Positions 1-8,615 are shown, counted from the stretch's first letter. The stretch is 64,000 bases of DNA from an uncultured Lachnospiraceae bacterium (GCA_905233695.1 CAJODN010000002.1:52914-116913), one strand, 5' to 3'. The notes: generated by a model from the sequence alone, not told the origin. Numbers and translations: made by a program.

Positions 1-2
1 AT

Positions 3-782
3 ACGTTGAACGTCCGGGCGGAAGCGACAACCGATTCCGATATAGTAGGTGTTATGCCGGGAACCGCTGCTTGCGAGATCTTAGAACAGGACGGTGATTG
101 GTATCATATTAAGTCCGGAGATGTTGAAGGATACTGCCTCGGAGAATACATTTTAACAGGTGATGCGGCTTGTGATAAAGCCGATGAAACCGTTGCCAAC
201 AAGGCAACCGTTAACTGTGATGCCCTTATTATGAGAGATGCGCCTTCCACGGAAGCAGGCGTCGTTGAGACTATGAAGCAGGGCGAGAAAGTTACTGTAG
301 TTGAAGAGCTTGACGGCTGGTTTAAAGTTGCAGACAGTGACAAAGAGGGTTACTGCAGTGCCGAATATGTAACAGTCGGTGTTGAGATTCCTACAGCTGT
401 TGACAAGGAACAGGCTTCATCTAATGGTGGTTCAAGCGTTGTATCCAATGCGCTTCAGTATGTCGGCGGAAGATATGTATGGGGTGGTGAGTCACTTAAG
501 AGTGGTGTTGACTGCTCGGGATTTACCATGAAGATATATGAGCAATACGGCGTATACCTTCCTCACTCAGCAGATGCACAGAAGAATATGGGAACTAAGG
601 TTGCAAGCCTTGCGGAAGCACAGCCCGGTGACCTTGTGTTCTACGGAAGCGGCGGATATGCTAACCACGTAGGTATCTACATGGGCGACGGACAGCTTGT
701 TCACGCATCCTCTGCCAAGACGGGAATTAAGATTAGTAACGCATCTTATCGTACACCGATTGCAATCAGAAGATATCTGTAA
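3..782 (+). CDS. SH3b-NlpC/P60 cell-wall endopeptidase, 5' end outside window
   Basis: Probable secreted peptidoglycan hydrolase cutting within stem peptides. The frame is open to the left edge, so the N-terminus (signal peptide and possibly further SH3 repeats) is missing; the in-frame TTG at 6 is not a credible start. Two bacterial SH3 (SH3b) repeats are visible, each with an LNVR- or LIMRDAPS-type opening and a GDWYHI/DGWFKV core followed by EGYC. A short linker leads to an NlpC/P60 domain with the catalytic Cys in GVDCSG (about residue 170 of the visible frame), His in NHVGIY (about 221) and a further His in LVHASS (about 233). The substrate is not readable from sequence. No strong terminator follows, only a weak CCCT/AGGG hairpin near 796-807. 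Confidence 0.9.
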   Translation, partial: TLNVRAEATTDSDIVGVMPGTAACEILEQDGDWYHIKSGDVEGYCLGEYILTGDAACDKADETVANKATVNCDALIMRDAPSTEAGVVETMKQGEKVTVVEELDGWFKVADSDKEGYCSAEYVTVGVEIPTAVDKEQASSNGGSSVVSNALQYVGGRYVWGGESLKSGVDCSGFTMKIYEQYGVYLPHSADAQKNMGTKVASLAEAQPGDLVFYGSGGYANHVGIYMGDGQLVHASSAKTGIKISNASYRTPIAIRRYL

Positions 783-925
783 TAACGACATTTTCCCTTT
801 ACAGGGTGAATAATATATGTTAACATTAATCTGTTGCGAGTTAGCACAGAATACCTACGTTCGGTTAACGGACTACTCCATCCCTTAACTGGATATAGGC
901 TGTAAAAACAATTAGGAGGAATCAA
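783..925 (+). promoter_or_regulatory. rpsO 5' leader region
   Basis: This 143-base stretch between the hydrolase and rpsO has no gene. Short complementary pieces are present: GGTTAAC near 863 with TTAACT near 885, and TCCA/TGGA flanking CCCTTAAC. A good Shine-Dalgarno (TAGGAGGA) lies just before the ATG at 926. S15 commonly represses its own mRNA by binding a leader structure. Whether this leader does so cannot be settled by eye, and no clear sigma-A promoter is visible. Confidence 0.35.
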
Positions 926-1192
926 ATGATTACAAAAGAAAAGAAACAGGCTATTATTGACGAATATGCCACTAAGCCCGGTGACACAGGTTCTCCGGAG
1001 GTACAGGTTGCTGTACTTACTGCCAGAATTGCAGAGCTTACAGAGCATCTTCAAGAGAATCCCAAGGATCATCACTCAAGACGAGGACTGCTTAAGATGG
1101 TTGGTAAGAGACGTAATCTGTTAGGATATCTCAAAGAAAAGGATATCGACAGGTATCGTTCACTAATCGAAAGATTAGGCTTAAGAAAGTAG
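926..1192 (+). CDS. rpsO: 30S ribosomal protein S15
   Basis: Primary 16S rRNA-binding protein of the small subunit platform. At 88 residues it has the usual S15 length. It carries the family core [11 protein letters not shown] near residues 22-32 and the [22 protein letters not shown] helix-loop-helix that contacts rRNA, ending IERLGLRK. The start is fixed by TAGGAGGA about 6 bases upstream. It is followed by its own terminator and then pnp, the widespread rpsO-pnp order. Confidence 0.98.
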   Translation: MITKEKKQAIIDEYATKPGDTGSPEVQVAVLTARIAELTEHLQENPKDHHSRRGLLKMVGKRRNLLGYLKEKDIDRYRSLIERLGLRK

Positions 1193-1200
1193 TATTTAGA

Positions 1201-1226
1201 CAGAGCGGAGTATTCCGCTCTGTTTG
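1201..1226 (+). terminator. Rho-independent terminator after rpsO
   Basis: An 8-bp perfect stem AGAGCGGA/TCCGCTCT with loop GTAT is followed by TGTTTGTT. It lies 8 bases after the rpsO stop. The T-tract is imperfect, so some readthrough into pnp is plausible. Confidence 0.75.
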
Positions 1227-1230
1227 TTAC

Positions 1231-1314
1231 GTAAGGAGATATGAAGCCACTATAAAGTTCTCTGCATTTTCGGAGTGATTTGAAGAGGGTTTTATAGTAG
1301 TTTCGGCTCCTTAC
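1231..1314 (+). promoter_or_regulatory. Long imperfect hairpin in the pnp leader
   Basis: Bases 1231-1238 (GTAAGGAG) are complementary to 1307-1314 (CTCCTTAC). Inside them ACTATAAA (1249-1256) pairs with TTTATAGT (1291-1298), then CTCT (1260-1263) with AGAG (1284-1287). Together they form an interrupted stem about 84 nt long ending 27 nt before the pnp ATG. In E. coli the pnp leader is a long duplex cut by RNase III and then degraded by PNPase, giving autoregulation. The position and shape here suggest an analogous control, which is inference. Confidence 0.55.
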
Positions 1315-1341
1315 AGAAGTTAGTATCAAGGAGGAAAGACT

Positions 1342-3423
1342 ATGAAAACTTACACAATGGAACTTGCCGGCAGAACGCTTAAAGTCGACATCGACAGAGT
1401 TGCTAAGCAGGCTAACGGAGCGGCATTTATTCAGTATGCCGACACAACTGTATTATCTACTGCTACGGCATCTGATAAGCCGAGAGAAGGAATTGACTTC
1501 TTTCCGCTTTCCGTAGAGTTCGAAGAAAAGCAATATTCCGCAGGTAAGATACCCGGCGGATTCAATAAGAGAGAGGGTAAAGCGTCAGAGAACGCCGTTC
1601 TTACAGCGCGTGTTATAGACCGTCCGATGAGACCTCTTTTTCCTAAGGATTATCGTAACGATGTAACACTTAATAACCTCGTATTAAGCGTTGATCCCGC
1701 GGCTCGTCCTGAGATTGTTGCTATGATCGGTACAGCTATTGCAACGGCTATTTCGGATATCCCGTTTGACGGACCATGTGCAATGACTCAGATGGGAATG
1801 ATTAACGGTGAATTCATCGTTAACCCTTCACAAGAAGAGTGGGCTAAGGGAGATCTTAAGCTTACCGTTGCATCAACATCTGAGAAGGTTATCATGATTG
1901 AGGCCGGTGCCAATGAGATCTCTGAAGACAAGATGATTGAGGCCATCTACAAGGCACATGATGTTAACCAGACAATAATTGAGTTCATTAACAAGATGGT
2001 TGCTGAGGTCGGTAAGGCTAAGCATTCTTATACAAGCTGTGCCATTCCCGAGGAAATGTTCGATAAAATCAAGGAAATCGTTCCTCCTGCAGAAATGGAA
2101 GATGCAGTATTCACCGATGAGAAGCAGGTAAGAGAAGCGAATATCAAGAACATTACTGAGAAGCTTGAAGAAGCATTTGCTGATAATGAGGAGTGGCTTG
2201 AAGTTCTTGGAGAAGCCATTTACCAGTATCAGAAGAAGACGGTACGTAAGATGATTCTTAAGGATCATAAGCGTCCCGACGGCAGAAAGATTGATGAGAT
2301 AAGACCGCTTTCTGCGGAAGTTGATTTAATTCCCAGAGTTCATGGTTCTGCAATGTTCACAAGAGGTCAGACTCAGATATGCGATATAGTAACGTTAGCA
2401 CCTCTTTCTGAGGTTCAGAGAATTGACGGTCTTGATGAAAATGTATTTGAGAAGAGATATATGCATCACTATAACTTCCCTTCATACTCTGTCGGAGAGA
2501 CAAGACCAAGCAGAGGCCCGGGAAGACGTGAGATCGGTCACGGTGCATTAGCTGAGAGAGCGCTTATACCGGTGCTTCCTTCAACTGAGGAATTCCCTTA
2601 TGCTATTCGTGCCGTATCAGAGACGTTTGAGTCTAACGGTTCTACATCAATGGCTTCAACATGTGCATCATGTATGTCGCTTATGGCTGCCGGCGTACCT
2701 ATTAAGAAGATGGTTGCGGGTATTTCTTGCGGACTTGTTACAGGCGATACAGATGACGATTATCTTGTACTTACCGATATCCAAGGACTTGAGGACTTCT
2801 TCGGAGATATGGACTTCAAGGTGACGGGTACTAAGGACGGTATTACAGCTATCCAGATGGATATTAAGATTCACGGTCTTACACGTCCTATCGTAGAAGA
2901 GGCTATAAGAAGAACACGTGAAGCAAGATTCTTCATAATGGATACATGTATGAGCAAGGCTATCAGTGAGCCAAGACCTGAAGTTAACGAGTACGCTCCC
3001 AAAATTATTCAGATATCAATCGATCCCGAGAAGATCGGTGATGTTGTGGGACAGCGTGGTAAGACAATTAACGAGATTATCGAGCGTACAGGCGTTAAGA
3101 TTGATATTACCGATGACGGCAATGTGTCAATATGCGGTACCGATAAGGCTAAGATGGACGAAGCCAAGAAGATGATTGAGATTATCACAACCGACTTCGA
3201 GAAAGGTCAATTCTTTGAAGGTAAGGTCGTATCAATTAAGGACTTCGGCGCATTTATCGAATTTGCACCGGGCAAAGAGGGCATGGTACATATCTCTAAG
3301 ATTGCCAACGAGAGAATCAATCACGTAGAGGATGTGCTTACTCTTGGCGATATGGTTAAGGTTGTATGCCTCGGTGAAGACAAGATGGGAAGAATCAGCT
3401 TCTCTATCAAGGACGCTAAATAA
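1342..3423 (+). CDS. pnp: Polyribonucleotide nucleotidyltransferase (PNPase)
   Basis: Phosphorolytic 3'-to-5' exoribonuclease of the mRNA decay machinery, active as a trimer. The 693-residue protein shows the full order: first RNase PH domain (about 10-145, with FFPLSVEFEEKQYSAGKIPGGF), an alpha-helical linker, the second catalytic RNase PH domain (about 310-540, with GSAMFTRGQTQ, the FNFPSYSVGE-like stretch and a GDTDDDYLVLTDIQG core), a KH domain (IGDVVGQRGKTINEI, GxxG loop) and a C-terminal S1 domain (FEGKVVSIKDFGAFIEF). The start has an AAGGAGGAAAG Shine-Dalgarno. It is preceded by a structured leader (1231-1314) and followed by a weak TCACC/GGTGA hairpin near 3440. Confidence 0.98.
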   Translation: MKTYTMELAGRTLKVDIDRVAKQANGAAFIQYADTTVLSTATASDKPREGIDFFPLSVEFEEKQYSAGKIPGGFNKREGKASENAVLTARVIDRPMRPLFPKDYRNDVTLNNLVLSVDPAARPEIVAMIGTAIATAISDIPFDGPCAMTQMGMINGEFIVNPSQEEWAKGDLKLTVASTSEKVIMIEAGANEISEDKMIEAIYKAHDVNQTIIEFINKMVAEVGKAKHSYTSCAIPEEMFDKIKEIVPPAEMEDAVFTDEKQVREANIKNITEKLEEAFADNEEWLEVLGEAIYQYQKKTVRKMILKDHKRPDGRKIDEIRPLSAEVDLIPRVHGSAMFTRGQTQICDIVTLAPLSEVQRIDGLDENVFEKRYMHHYNFPSYSVGETRPSRGPGRREIGHGALAERALIPVLPSTEEFPYAIRAVSETFESNGSTSMASTCASCMSLMAAGVPIKKMVAGISCGLVTGDTDDDYLVLTDIQGLEDFFGDMDFKVTGTKDGITAIQMDIKIHGLTRPIVEEAIRRTREARFFIMDTCMSKAISEPRPEVNEYAPKIIQISIDPEKIGDVVGQRGKTINEIIERTGVKIDITDDGNVSICGTDKAKMDEAKKMIEIITTDFEKGQFFEGKVVSIKDFGAFIEFAPGKEGMVHISKIANERINHVEDVLTLGDMVKVVCLGEDKMGRISFSIKDAK

Positions 3424-3522
3424 TATCAGACTTGAAGCATCACCTCTCTTGGTGAAATGTGATAAAAAACAACTAAATCTAGTGATTAAATCAAGCAAAC
3501 CACAAAATGTTGTATTTTCCTC

Positions 3523-3550
3523 TTGAAATAACACTACAATTTGTTATAAT
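3523..3550 (+). promoter_or_regulatory. Sigma-A-type promoter for scpAB
   Basis: TTGAAA (3523-3528) and a perfect TATAAT (3545-3550) are separated by 16 bases, with the scpA start about 30 bases downstream. This probably drives scpA-scpB and possibly the decarboxylase genes that follow closely. Confidence 0.75.
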
Positions 3551-3580
3551 AACAAAAGTGGGATTTTGGGAGAAATGAAT

Positions 3581-4330
3581 ATGGATTTGAATTTTAAACT
3601 ACAACAATTTGAGGGACCGCTTGATTTACTCTTGCATTTGATTGACAAGAATAAGATTGATATCTATGATATTCCGATTGTAGAAATCACGGCTCAATAT
3701 ATGGATTACCTTAATGCTATGAGGGAAGCTAATCTCGACATAATGAGCGAATTCCTTGTAATGGCGGCAACTCTTCTTAAGATTAAGTCTAAGATGCTTC
3801 TTCCGGCAGAAGAAACCGAGGATGATGACGAAGAAGATCCGAGAGCTGAGCTTGTGAGACAGCTTATCGAATACAAGATGTACAAATGCATGTCTTATGA
3901 ACTTCGCGACAGACAGGTTGATGCCGAGAACATTATGTTCAAGGTGCCTACAATCCCTGAGGAGGTTTCGAAGTATGAAGCACCTGTGGATCTTGAGGAA
4001 CTTATGTCTGAGGTTACGCTTAAGAAGCTTAATGACATATTTAACATGGTTATTAAGAGGCAGGAGAACAGGATTGATCCTGTAAGATCCAAGTTCGGTA
4101 AAATTGAGAAGGAAGAGATTTCCTTAGACGATAAAATGCAGTTTATGCTTGACTACGCGAGACATAACAGAACATTTAGCTTTAGGCAGCTCTTAGAAGG
4201 ACAGAGAAGTAAGATGGAGACTATTGTCACATTTCTTGTTATACTTGAGATGATGAAGGCCGGTCAGATACTTATCGTCCAGGAGAACACATTTGATGAT
4301 ATTAAGATTGAATCTAAGATGGCTGCGTAG
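3581..4330 (+). CDS. scpA: Segregation and condensation protein A
   Basis: Kleisin subunit that bridges the SMC ATPase heads and binds ScpB, for chromosome condensation and segregation. The product is 249 residues, with the typical N-terminus LNFKLQQFEGPLDLLLHLI, the central helical DPRAELVRQLIEYKMYK stretch, and a C-terminal winged-helix part (FRQLLEGQRSKMETIVTFLVILEMMK). The ATG at 3581 was chosen over upstream in-frame TTG 3566 and ATG 3575 because GGGAG (3568-3572) lies 8 bases before it and the product then begins like other ScpA proteins. scpB follows 8 bases after the stop. Confidence 0.96.
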   Translation: MDLNFKLQQFEGPLDLLLHLIDKNKIDIYDIPIVEITAQYMDYLNAMREANLDIMSEFLVMAATLLKIKSKMLLPAEETEDDDEEDPRAELVRQLIEYKMYKCMSYELRDRQVDAENIMFKVPTIPEEVSKYEAPVDLEELMSEVTLKKLNDIFNMVIKRQENRIDPVRSKFGKIEKEEISLDDKMQFMLDYARHNRTFSFRQLLEGQRSKMETIVTFLVILEMMKAGQILIVQENTFDDIKIESKMAA

Positions 4331-4338
4331 GAGTTAGT

Positions 4339-4911
4339 ATGGATAGAGAGAAAATGGAATCCGTTATCGAGGGAATTCTGTTCACAATGGGTGATTCGGT
4401 TGAACCCGGAAGAATCGCGAAAGCCCTTGAAATAGAAAAGGCTGAAGTTATCGAATGTCTTGACTCTATGATGGCTAAGTACGAAGAAGATGACAGAGGC
4501 ATTCGTCTTATTAAGCTTGACGACTCGTATCAGATGTGTACAGCACCTGATATATATGAGTATCTTATTAAGATTGCGAAGCAACCCAAGAAATACGCAC
4601 TTACTGACGTACTTCTTGAGACACTTTCGATAATCGCATATAAACAGCCTGTTACGAAATCGGAGATAGATAAGATCAGAGGCGTGTCATCGGGACATTC
4701 CGTTAATAAGCTTGTTGAATATAATCTCGTAGCAGAGATTGGCAGGCTCGATGCACCGGGAAGACCCATGCTTTTTGGTACGACAGAGGAATTCCTTAGG
4801 TCATTTGGAGTATCGTCTCTTGAGGAATTACCTCAGCTTAATCCGGTTCAGTTAGAAGAATTCAGGCAGGAAGCCGAAGCTGAAGCAAAAGAAGTTTCGG
4901 TTAATGTATAA
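4339..4911 (+). CDS. scpB: Segregation and condensation protein B
   Basis: Dimeric winged-helix partner of ScpA in the SMC-ScpAB complex. The 190-residue protein has the expected features: EGILFTMGDSVEPGRIAKAL at the start, the first winged helix with VLLETLSIIAYKQPVTKSEIDKIRGV, and GRPMLFGTTEEFLRSFGVSSLEELPQL near the C-terminus. It is co-transcribed with scpA. The spacing to the following carboxyltransferase gene is only 15 bases, so the decarboxylase cassette may share this transcript. Confidence 0.96.
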   Translation: MDREKMESVIEGILFTMGDSVEPGRIAKALEIEKAEVIECLDSMMAKYEEDDRGIRLIKLDDSYQMCTAPDIYEYLIKIAKQPKKYALTDVLLETLSIIAYKQPVTKSEIDKIRGVSSGHSVNKLVEYNLVAEIGRLDAPGRPMLFGTTEEFLRSFGVSSLEELPQLNPVQLEEFRQEAEAEAKEVSVNV

Positions 4912-4926
4912 TTACGGAGGATTACT

Positions 4927-6300
4927 ATGGAGAGTAAAGCTCGAAGAATAGTAGAAGATTTACTTGATGCTAACAGCTTTGTTGAGTTTGGCGAGGCTAT
5001 TACGGCAAGAAATACTGATTTTAACGAGAGAGAGAAGAAGGTGGCATCTGACGGTGTTATAACAGGACACGGTCTAATAGATGACAGGCTTGTATTCGTG
5101 TACTCCCAAGACAGTACCGTAATGGGTGGTACAATCGGTGAGATGCATGCTAAGAAGATAACATCTCTCTACGAAATGGCAACAAAAGTAGGTGCGCCTA
5201 TCATAGGATTTATTGATTCTAAGGGTGTTAGACTTTATGAATCGATGGACGCCATCGAAGCCATAGGAAGCATCATTAGCGCTGCGTCTAAGGCATCGGG
5301 TACAATCCAGCAGGTTCTTGCGGTGTCAGGTAATTGCGGAGGAGCGCTCTCAGCACTTGCTGCCGTTAACGATTACGTTGTTATGGCGGATGATGCCAAG
5401 CTCTTTATTAATTCTCCCGATACAATCGACGGTAATTGTATTGATAAGCTTGACACATCATCAGCTGAATTTAAGTATAATTCCGGCAATGTTGATGTGG
5501 TATGTAGGTATGATGAAATGCCAATCTGCATTAGAAACTTCATAGATATTGTTCCGGGTAACAATTTCGAATCGGGATATGATGATGTCAGCGAAGATGA
5601 CTTCAACAGAGGAGTTGACTTTAACGGAACAGATGATATAGAGGCTCTTATAAGAGAGATTGCCGATGACGGTATATTCGTTGAGACTAAGCCGGGTATC
5701 GACAGTGCTGTAACAGGAATTATTAGATTAGCAGGTCATTCTGTGGGAGTAGTTGCTAATGCAGAGTCAGATGGGGTATCACGTCTTGACTGTAACGGCG
5801 TATACAAGATGACTGACTTTATTACTTATTGTGACGCTTTCGGAATTCCCGTTCTCTCAATAACCAATGTTGACGGGTATGTCACAGATACTAATACTGA
5901 GAAGTATATGGCAGATGCGCTTTCCAAGCTTGCACTTGCATTCTCAAGTGCCAATGTGTCTAAGATTAATCTGATTGTTAAGAATGCCATGGGTTCCGGA
6001 TATATATTTATGAATTCCAAAGCCCTTGGAGCTGATATGGTATATGCATATCCTTCAAGTAATATGTCACTTATGGATGAAAAAAGCGCTGCTAAGATAA
6101 TAAGCGCCGGTAATGACGATGTAAGCGAAGTAGCAAGCATTTACAAGAAAGAACACAGCGGTATTGATAATGCCGCAAGGCGTGGATATGTTGACAGGAT
6201 AATCAATCCCGTTGATACAAGGAAATATCTTATTGACGCCTTAGAGATATTAGATTCTAAGAATAATTATTCTGATTATAAAAAGCATAGTGCGAAGTAA
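4927..6300 (+). CDS. MmdA-like (12S-type) acyl-CoA carboxyltransferase, divergent
   Basis: Crotonase-fold carboxyltransferase of the family that moves CO2 between carboxybiotin and an acyl-CoA (methylmalonyl-CoA decarboxylase alpha, transcarboxylase 12S, GcdA). Family landmarks are GGTIGEMHAKKI (about residues 67-78), KVGAPIIGFIDSKGVRLYES (about 92-110) and the SGNCGGALSAL oxyanion-hole region. At 457 residues it is shorter than typical MmdA (about 510). The usual DSGGAR oxyanion motif reads DSKGVR, so one glycine is replaced by Lys. It heads a cassette with gamma, biotin-carrier, beta and 5S-like subunits. The acyl-CoA used cannot be inferred, and reduced activity or a structural role is possible given the altered motif. 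Confidence 0.8.
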   Translation: MESKARRIVEDLLDANSFVEFGEAITARNTDFNEREKKVASDGVITGHGLIDDRLVFVYSQDSTVMGGTIGEMHAKKITSLYEMATKVGAPIIGFIDSKGVRLYESMDAIEAIGSIISAASKASGTIQQVLAVSGNCGGALSALAAVNDYVVMADDAKLFINSPDTIDGNCIDKLDTSSAEFKYNSGNVDVVCRYDEMPICIRNFIDIVPGNNFESGYDDVSEDDFNRGVDFNGTDDIEALIREIADDGIFVETKPGIDSAVTGIIRLAGHSVGVVANAESDGVSRLDCNGVYKMTDFITYCDAFGIPVLSITNVDGYVTDTNTEKYMADALSKLALAFSSANVSKINLIVKNAMGSGYIFMNSKALGADMVYAYPSSNMSLMDEKSAAKIISAGNDDVSEVASIYKKEHSGIDNAARRGYVDRIINPVDTRKYLIDALEILDSKNNYSDYKKHSAK

Positions 6301-6315
6301 TTAGTGAGGAAGATT

Positions 6316-7089
6316 ATGAAAAAGACTGTAAGGTTAGTAAGCCTTATGACTCTTTGCATTGCGGTTATTGTTCTTGTCACGGGTTGCGGTGGCGGTAAGG
6401 ATGATTCGATTCTCGAGAAGAAGACGACAGCCTTAGAACAAAACATGAGGGCTTATGTATATGAGCTTGAGGAGTTTCGGGGCTTAAGCGATTCACAGAT
6501 TGATGAGTATGTTAATACAATTGAAGAGTATAAGAAAAGCGGTAAGATAACCGAGGATCAAGCCAAGATGAGCGAAGAGGTTGTTAAGTCTTGGCATGAG
6601 ATTGAAGGTGAGCTCGGTAGATTCCAAAGCTACGGTGATTTCGAGTTCGATCCTGCGGGCAAGACATATACGGCTACTCAATACATTAATTACCAGAATC
6701 GTGAGGTTCAGCTGGTATATACGGTTTCCAAGTCTGATTTTGAGATTACGGGAGCCAATGTAGAGATTGTGTACAGTCTCGGCGAGAAAATGTCTAAGGC
6801 AGCCGGTAATACAGTAATGGGTATATGCATAGTATTCGTGATGCTTGTACTTATGTGTGTTGTAATATATGCTTTCAACATCATCTCTTATGTACAGAAT
6901 AAACTGAACTGGAAGAAAGAAGAGAAGAAGTTTGAGATTACAGGATTAGAATTTGAAGGCGAAGAATATGAAGAAACGGAAGTTGCCGATAATAAAGAGC
7001 TTATTGCGGTAATTGCGGCAGCCATTGCCGCTTCGACCGGTAAGTCGACAGACGACTTCGTTGTAAGAAGCATAAGAAGAAGATCATAA
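6316..7089 (+). CDS. OadG-like gamma subunit fused to an N-terminal lipoprotein domain
   Basis: Probable membrane anchor (gamma-type) subunit of the Na+-pumping decarboxylase. The ATG at 6316 is preferred over GTG 6304 because GAGGA (6306-6310) then lies 5 bases upstream. The 257-residue protein begins with a lipoprotein signal (VLVTGC, predicted lipid-modified Cys near residue 25), then an extracytoplasmic domain of about 130 residues. A single membrane span (VMGICIVFVMLVLMCVVIYAF, here split as VMGICIVFVMLVLMC plus VVIYAF) follows, and then a cytoplasmic acidic and hydrophobic tail ending VRSIRRRS. OadG-family proteins share the single span and tail. The added exported domain is a Firmicutes-type elaboration of unknown role. 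Confidence 0.75.
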   Translation: MKKTVRLVSLMTLCIAVIVLVTGCGGGKDDSILEKKTTALEQNMRAYVYELEEFRGLSDSQIDEYVNTIEEYKKSGKITEDQAKMSEEVVKSWHEIEGELGRFQSYGDFEFDPAGKTYTATQYINYQNREVQLVYTVSKSDFEITGANVEIVYSLGEKMSKAAGNTVMGICIVFVMLVLMCVVIYAFNIISYVQNKLNWKKEEKKFEITGLEFEGEEYEETEVADNKELIAVIAAAIAASTGKSTDDFVVRSIRRRS

Positions 7090-7105
7090 TTCGGAGGTGG
7101 AATTA

Positions 7106-7456
7106 ATGAAAGAGTATAAAATTACAGTTAACGGAACATCATATGATGTCACTGTAGAGGAAAAGGGCGGTGCGTCTGCTCATACTTCTCATCATGAAAG
7201 AAAAGAAGAGAAGAAAGCAAGTACTCCCGCAGGAGGAGAAGGCAGTATCAAGATTGAAGCCGGTGCCGCAGGCAAGGTATTCAAGATTGAGAAGCACATC
7301 GGTGAAAGCGTTAAGACCGGTGAGACTATTATCGTTCTTGAGGTTATGAAGATGGAGACTCCTGTAGTTGCGCCTTCAGATGGTGTGATTAAGACTCTTG
7401 AAGTACAGGAAGGTCAACAGATAGAGGCGAATGCTCTGTTAGCTACGATGGAATAG
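7106..7456 (+). CDS. Biotin carboxyl carrier protein of a decarboxylase/transcarboxylase
   Basis: Carrier protein that shuttles CO2 as carboxybiotin between the carboxyltransferase subunits and the membrane beta subunit. The ATG at 7106 gives 116 residues; GGAGGTGG (7093-7100) is its ribosome binding site, which rules out the upstream GTG. The N-terminus (MKEYKITVNGTSYDV) is typical of 1.3S/OadA-type carriers. A flexible Ala/Glu/Lys linker leads to the biotinyl domain with the EVMKMET motif, biotin-accepting Lys at residue 82. It sits between the gamma and beta subunit genes, with 13 bases to oadB. Confidence 0.93.
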   Translation: MKEYKITVNGTSYDVTVEEKGGASAHTSHHERKEEKKASTPAGGEGSIKIEAGAAGKVFKIEKHIGESVKTGETIIVLEVMKMETPVVAPSDGVIKTLEVQEGQQIEANALLATME

Positions 7457-7469
7457 TGAGGTATAATAA

Positions 7470-8615
7470 ATGGACGTTTTAGATACATTATCTAATTTGC
7501 TTCACTCGACAGCGTTTTTTAATCTGACTGTCGGGAACTTCATAATGATACTTGTGGCATGCGTGTTCCTTTATCTTGCGATAGCAAAAGGATATGAACC
7601 GCTTCTTCTGGTACCTATTGCATTTGGTATGCTGCTTGTTAATATTTATCCGGATATTATTGCTGCGCCTGCTGAGACGAGTAACGGTGTGGGAGGACTT
7701 CTCTATTATTTCTATCAACTTGATGAATGGTCAATCCTTCCGTCCCTTATATTCCTTGGCGTAGGAGCAATGACCGATTTCGGACCGCTTATAGCTAATC
7801 CCATAAGCTTTCTTCTGGGAGCTGCGGCTCAGATTGGTATTTTCTTGGCCTATCTTATGGCTATACTTCTGGGATTTACAGACGAGGCGGCCGCTGCTGT
7901 ATCAATTATCGGTGGTGCCGACGGTCCCACGTCAATATTCTTGGCGGGTAAACTCGGGCAGACGTCCCTAATGGGACCTATTGCCGTGGCTGCATATTCA
8001 TATATGTCGCTTGTGCCGATTATACAGCCGCCTATTATGAAATTACTTACGACGAAAAAAGAGCGTTCTATCCATATGGAACAGCTTCGTGACGTATCGA
8101 AGCTTGAGAGAATTCTCTTCCCTATAATTGTAACAATTATTGTATGTCTTATACTTCCTACAACAGCTCCGCTTGTTGGTATGCTGATGCTTGGTAACTT
8201 ATTCAGAGAGAGTGGCGTTGTAAGGCAGTTAACGGAGACGGCGTCTAACGCCCTTATGTACATAGTTGTTATATTACTTGGTACTTCTGTAGGTGCATCT
8301 ACAAGTGCTGAAGCATTCCTTAACTTATCAACAATTAAGATTGTTGTACTTGGACTTATTGCATTCGTATTCGGTACTTCCGGAGGAGTACTTCTCGGAA
8401 AGCTTATGTGCTGGATTACCAAGGGTAAGATTAATCCGCTTATCGGTTCGGCCGGTGTATCTGCGGTGCCTATGGCGGCCCGAGTCTCCCAGAAGGTGGG
8501 TGCAGAGGAGGATCCTACCAATTTCCTTCTTATGCATGCAATGGGACCTAATGTGGCCGGCGTAATCGGAACGGCCGTCGCCGCCGGTGTGTTTATGGCG
8601 ATATTCGGCGTTTAG
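7470..8615 (+). CDS. oadB: Sodium-pumping decarboxylase beta subunit
   Basis: Integral membrane subunit that decarboxylates carboxybiotin and exports Na+ (OadB/MmdB/GcdB family). The 381-residue protein is highly hydrophobic with about nine to eleven spans. It has the family signature IIGGADGPTSIFLAGKL, whose Asp is needed for Na+ translocation in studied homologues, and the conserved C-terminal GPNVAGVIGTAVAAGVF. The N-terminal portion has the usual LLLVPIAFGMLLVN and DFGPLIANP segments. The stop codon TAG (8613-8615) overlaps the left end of a long inverted repeat (8614-8751) that separates it from the 5S-like subunit gene. Confidence 0.95.
   Translation: MDVLDTLSNLLHSTAFFNLTVGNFIMILVACVFLYLAIAKGYEPLLLVPIAFGMLLVNIYPDIIAAPAETSNGVGGLLYYFYQLDEWSILPSLIFLGVGAMTDFGPLIANPISFLLGAAAQIGIFLAYLMAILLGFTDEAAAAVSIIGGADGPTSIFLAGKLGQTSLMGPIAVAAYSYMSLVPIIQPPIMKLLTTKKERSIHMEQLRDVSKLERILFPIIVTIIVCLILPTTAPLVGMLMLGNLFRESGVVRQLTETASNALMYIVVILLGTSVGASTSAEAFLNLSTIKIVVLGLIAFVFGTSGGVLLGKLMCWITKGKINPLIGSAGVSAVPMAARVSQKVGAEEDPTNFLLMHAMGPNVAGVIGTAVAAGVFMAIFGV

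Noticed and set aside
1241..1255. Four-codon leader peptide gene before pnp (ATG-AAG-CCA-CTA-TAA)
   Set aside because: Too short to support as a gene; listed only as part of the leader hairpin finding.
3440..3455. Terminator after pnp (TCACC/GGTGA hairpin)
   Set aside because: The stem is only 5 bp and is followed by AATGTGATAAAAA rather than a T-tract.
7850..8521. Long open frame of 223 codons on the minus strand opposite oadB
   Set aside because: oadB has unmistakable family motifs on the plus strand; the antisense frame has no recognisable domain and arises from the codon bias of the real gene.
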